This document shows, piece by piece, positions 56,243 to 64,000 of a DNA stretch of 64,000 bases. The position numbers were made by a program, and so were the translations under genes. The DNA lies in assembly GCA_028015205.1 (NCBI GenBank), contig CM051516.1, positions 49,914,230 through 49,978,229 on the forward strand, read 5' to 3'. The DNA comes from Mytilisepta virgata. Lineage: Eukaryota; Mollusca; Bivalvia; Mytilida; Mytilidae. A model generated the notes under the pieces. The model was not told the origin of the DNA. It made no database searches and saw nothing but the letters and a program-made list of their open reading frames with translations. Numbering within the stretch: position 1 is the stretch's first letter; each line of letters starts with the position of its first letter.

Positions 56243-57418
56243 ATGAAACTCAAGGCAATAATTAGGCATGCGATGAGATATGTACTATTCGTTCTTTTTA
56301 TTTTCTTCGTTTTTTCCAAACTCGTGCCAATGGAATTAAAACGTCGTGGTATAAAAAGAATGAAATATAATGTCTCAAAAGCTCCATTAAATATAAATGC
56401 ACTTACATTTATACGCAGAGAAATTACCAAAGAAGAACAGAAATCCAAAGCAAACATGACCTCGAAAACTAAAATACAAATATTGTTTACTGCTAATAGG
56501 AAGAAATATGATAACAATCACCTTAGTACGGCTTTTGAGTACTTTTACAACGAATCTTCTTCAGAACATTTACAAAACCCTCTCCTTCACAAGCACCAGT
56601 TTCAGTTCATTTTGAATAACGATCAGAGATGTGTTGGAAAACACGTATTTATTATAATTTTCATTCACGTTGCTCCCAAGGAGATATCAGAACGCCAGAT
56701 GATAAGATCAACCTATGGATCTTTATTGAATATAAATGAAAAACACATTGTATACATATTTGTGCTTGGAATGACAAGCAATAAGACCCTGCAGAAAGAC
56801 CTTGAAGAAGAAAGTTCTAAGTACAATGATATAGTACAGAGTAACTTTTACGATTCATATAAAAACCTTACTTATAAACAAGTTCTTGGATTATATTGGG
56901 TCAAAACATTCTGCAATCATTCTAAATTTGTCATAAAGACAGACAGTGATGTAATAGTTAATACTCCAGCCGTTGTGAAACACCTTGTGAGAAAAACAGG
57001 AAATAACAGAAACAACATAGATTGGAATGTTATAGAATGCAAAAACTACTTAAGTGATAGTCCCGAAAGGCACCCACATAGTAAATGGTATATCACAAAC
57101 AGCGAATATCAATTTTCTAAATATCCCCCATATTGTATTGGACTTGCACTAATAATGTCAACTGGTGTTGCAGAAAAACTTTTAGAAGCTACAAAACTAG
57201 TTCCATTCTTTTGGATTGATGATGTATATGTGAGTGGATTTTTGCCGTGGGTTGCTAGAATTAAACTGAGTAAGCCTGATAATTTCTTTCAGAATTTGCC
57301 TGATACAAATAATAATGTATCATTCCTGTTTTATACCTATCAAGGGAAAGGCGCAAGTCGACTTAATTATTTAGAGAATAAATGGAAATCAATTTTGTTA
57401 AACTCTAATGTAAAATAA
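56243..57418 (+). CDS. B3GALT-like: Beta-1,3-galactosyltransferase-like type II Golgi enzyme (GT31)
   Basis: A 391-residue intronless protein. A short basic N terminus is followed by one hydrophobic anchor (residues 12-28, RYVLFVLFIFFVF) and a luminal domain, the layout of Golgi type II glycosyltransferases. GT31 motifs in order are: FIIIFIHVAP...RQMIRSTYG (136-159), YIFVLG (171-176), NFYDSYKNLTYKQVLGLYW (201-219), FVIKTDSDVIVN (229-240) where DSD 234-236 stands at the DxD metal site, YPPYCIGLALIMS (294-306) and WIDDVYVSGF (324-333), the usual EDVYVG box. N-glycosylation sites lie at 71, 103, 208 and 225. Family members transfer galactose or GlcNAc in a beta-1,3 linkage; the acceptor here is unknown. 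A single coding exon is common for animal B3GALT genes. Confidence 0.9.
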   Translation: MKLKAIIRHAMRYVLFVLFIFFVFSKLVPMELKRRGIKRMKYNVSKAPLNINALTFIRREITKEEQKSKANMTSKTKIQILFTANRKKYDNNHLSTAFEYFYNESSSEHLQNPLLHKHQFQFILNNDQRCVGKHVFIIIFIHVAPKEISERQMIRSTYGSLLNINEKHIVYIFVLGMTSNKTLQKDLEEESSKYNDIVQSNFYDSYKNLTYKQVLGLYWVKTFCNHSKFVIKTDSDVIVNTPAVVKHLVRKTGNNRNNIDWNVIECKNYLSDSPERHPHSKWYITNSEYQFSKYPPYCIGLALIMSTGVAEKLLEATKLVPFFWIDDVYVSGFLPWVARIKLSKPDNFFQNLPDTNNNVSFLFYTYQGKGASRLNYLENKWKSILLNSNVK

Positions 57419-58535
57419 ACATTTAATCATAACTCCTTATAATATTATCAGCACTCGGTTATGATAAACTTTATATTTTGGCACAGACTTGTCGATAACC
57501 AAAACGCTACATAGAGAAATGAAGTCAGAAGGTTATACATATAAGGATCATACCAAAAATACTTTTACTGATACAAATAAAAAACTTGACATAAAAGCAA
57601 GGTCTCTTAATTATACTAGGCTCAAAAATTCTGCGTTAACTTTTGACAAAATTAAATGTTACCATGGTTATTTCTATATCCCGCCAATGAAAGCTGTGAG
57701 ACATGTAGAGTTTTGGTCTGAGCGTGCATCTTGTTAGTTTTGCATCGACACTGGTGTCAAAGAATGTTATTTTATCTTCCCGCATTATGTTAAGGTTTAC
57801 GTTTAAGCTATTGAGATGGGGTCAAATCATTATGACACTTGGTACACATTTATATTATGAAATGAACTTTCCACAATATATGCCATTTTAAGGGTTTGAA
57901 CTACATTTCACGGTTCGGTTACGGGATACCTATGAAAGATGGGATCACATCATTGAAACTTAATGCATTTTTACATAAACAACAAACTGGATGAAAGGTC
58001 AACTACGACAATGACCAATCAATCAAAGAGAACGCCGGGCAAAAAATAACATAAAAGAGTACAAAACACAAACATGAACATAACAGAGAGTCAGGATAGC
58101 CTGGCTTAGTTAAGACACTGAGCAGTAGTGGGATAAAACCGGTTTTAATAAATTTTCTAAATATGTTTCTGGTACAAAAAAAAATTGCTTGGATTACATT
58201 GTAATGTGTATACCATTGATATGTGTGTCACTTTCATGTCACCTTTTTCTTAAAACATAAAACGTGCAATATATTAACAGTCTATCCTATTTGTCATTCA
58301 CATTGTAATTTTTGCGAGTTGGGTGCGTGCATGCAACTTTATCTTTATCAGTATCTATTCCCCAGAAATTCCGTACTCTGAATTTCAGTCAACAGATTGA
58401 AACACAGCTCAGTAAAACTTAAGAATTGATAATCAACGCAAACTTTAAGGAAATATGTTAAAACTCATTTTTTAAAAATTAAATTCAGCTCGACTCTTCT
58501 AGGCCTACGGATGTTGTTGTCTGAAGTGTTCCAAA
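57419..58535. other. 3' flank of the GT31 gene; no supported gene
   Basis: An 82-codon frame at 57489-57737 (Lys/Thr-rich, no family features) might be a small gene but has no support beyond being open. The rest is AT-rich and unremarkable. Confidence 0.35.
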
Positions 58536-58539
58536 ATTT

Positions 58540-58614
58540 TCTACCGAGATAAGATTGAACTTGGAATCCTTGGTACAGTAGTGAACCGCCCTACCAACTG
58601 AGCTAAAAGAGTAT
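58540..58614 (-). repeat. tRNA-like sequence, probable SINE head or tRNA relic
   Basis: On the minus strand TAGCTCAGTTGG (58604-58593) is a perfect RNA polymerase III A box, in TAGCTCAGTTGGTAGGGCGG. AGTTCAATCTTATC (58561-58548) is a weaker B box about 40 nt further on. Acceptor pairing is poor, so it is not a functional tRNA gene. A tRNA-derived SINE promoter or a decayed tRNA are both possible. Confidence 0.45.
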
Positions 58615-58619
58615 TCAAC

Positions 58620-59450
58620 TAGCGCAGCTAATGGAGGGGTTAATGAACATGTTAAGGTTCTATAACTTTTATCTTACACGAAGGAAGTTCTGTCACACTT
58701 CCCCACCTCAAGAGCCCTACGTTTACGGTATACCAATTTCACCCCATTTGCCAACTAGCTCTTTTTGACAACATTGGGGTTCTAATGTGTTAAATTAAAT
58801 TCAATTTTTTGAAACACAAGCATTTATTGTTCTTGGGCATTTTACAAGTGATTTGTCTTAGAAGAAAATATCTCAGTTATCAATAATATTATGTCGGATT
58901 AAATGATACAATTTTAAAAGACTCCTTGTGTATTTCATAATCAAAACGTATAACAAACAAATTTCAATTTTATTTATTTAATTTATATTATTTTCGATGT
59001 GAAATAATATGTCTGTTATTTAATCATGTACGTGGAAGATATTCTTTGACGACTTGAGTTTAAGATGTTATCAGCAAGTGATTCTTTTAATTGATAAACG
59101 TGCAATTAACAATTTTCTTGAAACATCTGTCGTATCTTGAGAAGTTCTTAATGACTATCGATGACGAATGAGAAATTCCTGTTGGTGGTGCCTAAACTTA
59201 ATGGCCACAACCTTGGAAATGAATCGTAAATGGTCTTTACCTACCTCAGTGTATATCATATACACTCGTTAAAACACAGGGGTAGCTCGATCCAATTAAG
59301 CACCCAAACGATACCTCTCATCAAAAATATGTTTTATCTTCACATTTTACTGTGTCGTATACTTGAATCATAACAGAAAATAGCTCAACAGTTACTAATT
59401 TTTCAATACTAGCTTGAAATTGATACTTTAAAGTGACTGTTATAAAAATG
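58620..59450. other. Non-coding sequence
   Basis: No gene or repeat was recognised before the element cluster that starts at about 59452. Confidence 0.35.
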
Positions 59451-59451
59451 T

Positions 59452-59936
59452 AAATAAAATGCTCCGCTGGGCGCAGCTAGATACGACCGCAGATGTCGAA
59501 CCCTGAATAGTTGGGGCAATTATGAACACAACATTCAAGCTTGATAAAATAATGAATTTGGATTGTGAATAAATATTTGACACAGCATAGGTTTCTGACA
59601 CAGAATGAATGTTGTCTAAGAACTTAAAAATTTTTAATTTACCTATTCAAACCATATCAGTATTATTTGTTTTTATATATAAATCAGAAATAACCAATTT
59701 AAAATTTAAAATTGGGCACACATATCAATTTCTTGCTATTGCGCAATACTGTGTAATTGAAAATTTCTTCAAATATTTGACACATAATAGGTTTCTGACA
59801 CAGAATAACTGAAATCAAAGAACTTAAAATTGGTCATATGATTTGAATTTATATTCAATTTTTTGCTTCTTGTGCAATACAAAATGCTGTGGAGAATTGC
59901 CCCCCCAAAAAATAATAATAATTTACCCCTTTTTAT
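59452..59936 (+). mobile_element. 5' part of the GCTCCGCTGGGCGCAGC element, forward copy
   Basis: This stretch is nearly identical to 15940-16400 (start 'ATAAAATGCTCCGCTGGGCG', then AGATACGACCGCAGATG and the GACACAGAATGAATG block). It lacks the duplicated GCAATACTGTGCAATTGA block of the first copy. It forms the left arm of a large inverted pair with 62462-62946. Confidence 0.85.
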
Positions 59937-59965
59937 ACGACCGCAAAATTTTTGCGGTCGTATAT
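59937..59965. repeat. Palindrome ATACGACCGC...GCGGTCGTAT
   Basis: A perfect hairpin equal to the 3' end of the element at 18304-18332. Here it is the junction between a forward 5' segment and an inverted 3' segment. Confidence 0.85.
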
Positions 59966-60505
59966 TGGTATGACGTTGGCGTCGTCGTCGTTGTCGTCTG
60001 CGTCGTCGTCCGTCGTCTGCGTCGTCGTCCGAAGACATTTGGTTTTCGCACTATAACTTTAGTATAAGTTAATAGAAATCTATGAAATTTAAACACAAGG
60101 TTTATGACCACAAAAGGAAGGTTGGGATTGATTTTGGGAGTTTTGGTCCCAACAGTTTAAGAATCAGGGGCCAAAAAAGGGCCCAATAAGCATTTTTCTT
60201 GGTTTTCGCACAATAACTCTAGTATAAGTAAATAGAAATCTATGAAATTTTAACACAAGGTTTATGACCACAAAAGGAAGGTTGGGATTGTTTTTGGGAG
60301 TTTTGGTCCCAACAGTTTAGGAATTAGGGGCTAAAAAAGGGCCCAAATAAGCATTTTTTTTGGTTTTTGCACAATAACTTTAGTATAAGTAAATAGAAAT
60401 CTATGAAATTTAAACACAATGTTTATGACCACAAAAGGAAGGTTGGGATTGATTTTTGGAGTTTTGGTCCCAACAGTTTAGGAATTAGGGGCCAAAAGGG
60501 TCCAA
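59966..60505 (-). mobile_element. 3' third of the same element, inverted
   Basis: The reverse complement of 17770-18303: a (GTCGTC)n stretch (59980-60035) and then three copies of the ~168-bp unit with 'TTGGTCCCAACAGTTTAAGA' and 'GACCACAAAAGGAAGGTTGG'. Open frames here mirror those in the first copy and are repeat artefacts. Confidence 0.85.
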
Positions 60506-61300
60506 AATTAAACTTTGTTTGATTTCATCGAAAATTGAACTATTGGGATTCTTTGATATGCCGAATCTAACCGTGCTTTTAGATTCTTAATTTTTGGTCC
60601 CGTTTTCAAATTGGTCTACATTAAGGTCCAAAGGGTCCAAAATTAAACTTAGTTTGATTTTAACAAAAATTGAATTCTTTGGGTTCTTTGATATGCTGAA
60701 ACTAAACATGTACTTAGTTTTTTTATTATGGGCCCAGTTTTCAAGTTGGTCCAAATCGGGGTCCAAAATTAAACTTTGTTTGATTTCATCGAAAATTGAA
60801 CTATTGGGGGTTCTTTGATATGCCGAATCTAACCGTGCATTTAGATTCTTAATTTTTGGTCCCGTTTTCAAATTGGTCTACATTAAGGTCCAAAGGGTCC
60901 AAAATTAAACTTAGTTTGATTTTAACAAAAATTGAATTCTTGGGGTTCTTTGATATGCTGAATCTAAACATGTACTTATTTTTTTTTATTATGGGCCCAG
61001 TTTTCAAGTTGGTCCAAATCGGGGTCCAAAATTAATCTTTGTTTGATTTCATCGAAAATTGAACTATTGGGGTTCTTTGATATGCCGAATCTAACCGTGC
61101 ATTTAGATTCTTAATTTTTGGTCCCGTTTTCAAATTGGACTACATTAAGGTCCAAAGGGTCCAAAATTAAACTTAGTTTGATTTTAACAAAAATTGAATT
61201 CTTGGGGTTCTTTGATATGCTGAATCTAAACATGTACTTATTTTTTTTTTTATTATGGGCCCAGTTTTCAAGTTGGTCCAAATCGGGGTCCAAAATTAAA
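60500..61300 (-). repeat. AB-type tandem array, about 260-bp unit, three copies
   Basis: 'ATTTCATCGAAAATTGAACT' starts near 60523, 60782 and 61047. Each unit alternates a subunit with 'CCAAATCGGGGTCCAAAATT' and one with 'CATTAAGGTCCAAAGGGTCC'. One AB unit is in the 15.9-18.3 kb element; here it is amplified. Confidence 0.85.
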
Positions 61301-62461
61301 GCTAAAAAAGGGGTAAATTATTTTTTTTTGGGGGGGGGGGGGGCAATTCTCCACAGCATATTGTATTGCACAAGAAGCAAAAAATTGAATATAAATTCAA
61401 ATCATATGACCAATTCTAAGTTCTTTATTTCAGTTATTCTGTGTCAGAAACCTATTATGTGTCAAATATTTGAAGAAATTTTCAATTGCACAGTATTGTG
61501 CAATAGCAAGAAATTGATATGTGTGACCTGTTATCAAAACCTTATTATTAACAAATTCCATGACTATGATGTCATTTTCTATTTTAATATGTTATGGTGT
61601 ATTTAAATAGGCTGTTATGGTTGCAAAGTATAAAGAAATGGGGGGGGGGGGGGGTGAAAACAAAATTTAGAGGGGGGGGGGGGTAAATGAGAAATTGGGG
61701 AGGGGGGTAATTTTTTTCTCATTTCATATTTCATAAATTAAAAAGAAAATTTCAAATTTTTTTAGCAAAAAATGGGGGGTTACAATAAATTTTATTGTTT
61801 TTTGTTTTTTTTTTTTGGGAGGGGGGGGGGTCAGTGTGCAACTTCATAGTGTATTGCACAAAAGCTAAAAAAAGGGGTAAATTATTATTTTGGGGGGGGT
61901 GGCAATTCTCCACAGCATATTGTATTGCACAAGAAGCAAAAAATTGAATATAAATTCAAATCATATGACCAATTCTAAGTTCTTTGATTTCAGTTATTCT
62001 GTGTCAGAAACCTATTATGTGTCAAATATTTGAAGAAATTTTCAAGTGCACAGTATTGTGCAATAGCAAGAAATTGATATGTGTGACCTGTTATCAAAAC
62101 CTTATTATTAACAAATTCCATGACTATGATGTCATTTTCTATTTTAATATGTTATGGTGTATTTAAATGGGCTGTTATGGTTGCAAAGTATAAAGAAATG
62201 GGGGGGGGGGGGGTGAAAACAAAATTTAGAGGGGGGGGTAAATGAGAAATTGGGGAGGGGGGTAATTTTTTTCTCATTTCATATTTCATAAATTAAAAAG
62301 AAAATTTCAAATTTTTTTAGCAAAAAAAGGGCGGGGTTACAATAAATTTTATTGTTTTTTGTTTTTTTTTTTGGGAGGGGGGGGGGGTCAGTGTGCAACT
62401 TCATAGTGTATTGCACAAAAGCTAAAAAAAGGGGTAAATTATTATTTTTTTGGGGGGGGGG
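61301..62461 (-). mobile_element. Two inverted partial copies of the element's poly-C middle segment
   Basis: From the GGGGCAATTCTCCACAGCAT block, two tandem inverted copies (about 61320-61860 and 61890-62450) repeat the order seen at 17000-17450: 'AGAAGCAAAAAATTGAATAT', 'GTGTCAGAAACCTATTATG', 'TAAATxGGCTGTTATGGTTG' and runs of 9-14 G. They differ by few bases, so they are recent duplicates or an assembly repeat. Confidence 0.75.
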
Positions 62462-62946
62462 GCAATTCTCCACAGCATATTGTATTGCACAAGAAGCAAA
62501 GAATTGAATATAAATTCAAATCATATGACCAATTCTAAGTTCTTTGATTTCAGTTATTCTGTGTCAGAAACCTATTATGTGTCAAATATTTGAAGAAATT
62601 TTCAATTGCACAGTATTGCGCAATAGCAAGAAATCTTCAATTGCACAGTATTGCACAATAGCATGAAATTGATATGTGTGCCCAATTTTAAATTTTAAAT
62701 TGGTTATTTCTGATTTATATATAAAAACAAATAATACTGATATGGTTTGAATAGGTAAATTAAAAAATTTTAAGTTCTTAGACAACATTCATTCTGTGTC
62801 AGAAACCTATGCTGTGTCAAATATTTATTCACAATCCAAATTCAGTATTGTATCAAGCTTGAATGTTGTGTTCATAATTGCCCCAACTATTCAGGGTTCG
62901 ACATCTGCGGTCGTATCTAGCTGCGCCCAGCGGAGCATTTTATTTT
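62462..62946 (-). mobile_element. 5' part of the element, inverted copy
   Basis: The reverse complement of the 59452-59936 type sequence, ending 'CGCCCAGCGGAGCATTTTAT'. It retains the duplicated GCAATACTGTGCAATTGA block. With the left arm it bounds a 3.5-kb unit that begins and ends with the same 5' sequence in opposite orientation. Confidence 0.85.
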
Positions 62947-63595
62947 AGCTTTTGTGCAATACACTTTGAAGTTGCACATTGACCCCCCCTCCCCAAAAAA
63001 AAACAAAAAACAATAAAATTTATTGTAACCCCCCCCTTTTTTTGCTAAAAAAAATTTGAAATTTTTTTTTTAATTTATGAAATATGAAATGAGAAAAAAT
63101 TACCCCCTCCCCAATTTCTCATTTACCCCCCCCCAAATTTTGTTTTCAACCCCCCCCCCCCATTTCTTTATACTTTGCAATCATAACAGCCCATTTAAAT
63201 ACACCATAACATATTAAAATAGAAAATGACATCATAGTCATGGATGCCAAATTTTAAATATACATAATTTAAAAGCAGTTTAGATAAGATAAACAAAAAA
63301 GCTTCATCAGCACATTTTATATTGGCAAATTTCCAATGGAATTTGTTAATAATAAAGTTTTGATAACAGGGCACACATATCAATTTCTTGCTATTGCGCA
63401 ATACTGTGCAATTGAAAATTTCTTCAAATATTTGACACATAATAGGTTTCTGACACAGAATAACTGAAATAAAGAACTTAGAATTGGTCATATGATTTGA
63501 ATTTATATTCAATTTTTTGCTTCTTGTGTAATACAATATGCTGTGGAGAATTGCCCCCCCCCCAAAAAAAAATAATTTACCCCCTTTTTAGCTTT
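62947..63595 (+). mobile_element. Further forward copy of the poly-C middle segment
   Basis: Matches 16430-17180, including 'GCAATACACTTTGAAGTTGC', three C-rich tracts, 'AATGACATCATAGTCATGGA', 'TATTGGCAAATTTCCAATGG' and one GCAATACTGTGCAATTGA block. Confidence 0.8.
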
Positions 63596-64000
63596 AATTT
63601 TGGACCCCGATTTGGACCAACTTGAAAACTGGGCCCATAATAAAAAACTAAGTACATGTTTAGATTCAGCATATCAAAGAACCCCAAGAATTCAATTTTT
63701 GTTAAAATGAAACTAAGTTTAATTTTGGACCCTTTGGACCTTAATGTAGACCAATTTGAAAACGGGACCAAAAATTAAGAATCTAAATGCACGGTTAGAT
63801 TCGGCATATCAAAGAACCCCAATAGTTCAATTTTCGATGAAATCAAACAAAGTTTAATTTTGGACCCCGATTTGGACCAACTTGAAAACTGGGCCCATAA
63901 TAAAAAAAACTAAGTACATGTTTAGATTCAGCATATCAAAGAACCCAAAGAATTCAATTTTTGTTAAAATCAAACTAAGTTTAATTTTGGACCCTTTGGA
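63596..64000 (+). repeat. AB-type tandem array, forward, cut by the window end
   Basis: The forward-orientation A and B subunits alternate ('TTGGACCAACTTGAAAACTG', 'AGACCAATTTGAAAACGGGA'). The array is incomplete at the right edge. Confidence 0.85.

Noticed and set aside
56206..56517. 103-codon minus-strand frame
   Set aside because: Antisense to the GT31 gene's N-terminal coding region.

Overview
The window is eukaryotic and most likely comes from a bivalve mollusc, probably a mussel close to Mytilus. The evidence is the AT-rich, gene-poor layout, GT-AG introns of several kilobases, a metazoan TMEM45 gene and a GT31 galactosyltransferase gene, and dense repeats. The mussel assignment rests on my memory of the repeat families (ends rich in 'GCTCCGCTGGGCGCAGC', perfect 'ATACGACCGC' palindromes, 'AGCTCACC' ends) and was not checked by a search.

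Three host genes are well supported. (1) A TMEM45-family seven-pass membrane protein lies on the minus strand at 934-1818. Its coding sequence is one exon with a splice acceptor 3 nt before the ATG. (2) A serine beta-lactamase-like hydrolase lies on the plus strand. Four in-phase coding exons (31198-31695, 35015-35172, 39408-39577, 40336-41407) rebuild a protein with SxxK, YxN and HTG motifs plus about 280 extra C-terminal residues. Its first exon is not certain. (3) An intronless beta-1,3-galactosyltransferase-like gene lies on the plus strand at 56243-57418. I see no link between the three.

The rest is mobile and repetitive DNA. From 2.8 to 10.6 kb there are a 145-bp satellite, two short TIR elements, a long hairpin and a 289-bp duplication. 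An internally deleted Mutator-like element (11916-13597) has TIRs and an 8-bp target duplication. From 15 to 19.8 kb an inverted array, an element with an empty-site paralogue and a second transposase relic follow one another. A 145-bp satellite at 20.3-21.2 kb carries a nuclear-receptor inverted repeat in each unit. It is followed by a solo LTR, a TIR element and a non-LTR retrotransposon remnant. At 28.15-29.84 kb one foldback-type element sits inside another. The hydrolase introns hold several TIR elements and satellites. From 44.2 to 55.9 kb there are five broken copies of one reverse-transcriptase element family (Penelope-like is my best guess) and a minisatellite. The last 4.5 kb is a rearranged, partly inverted cluster of the element seen at 15.9-18.3 kb.

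The most striking observations are the satellite with repeated perfect AGGTCAnnnTGACCT sites, the recurrence of about 144-148-bp periods in several satellites, the C-terminal extension of the hydrolase, and the repeated foldback architecture of the DNA transposons. I found no prokaryotic operon, CRISPR array, rRNA gene or intact tRNA gene.
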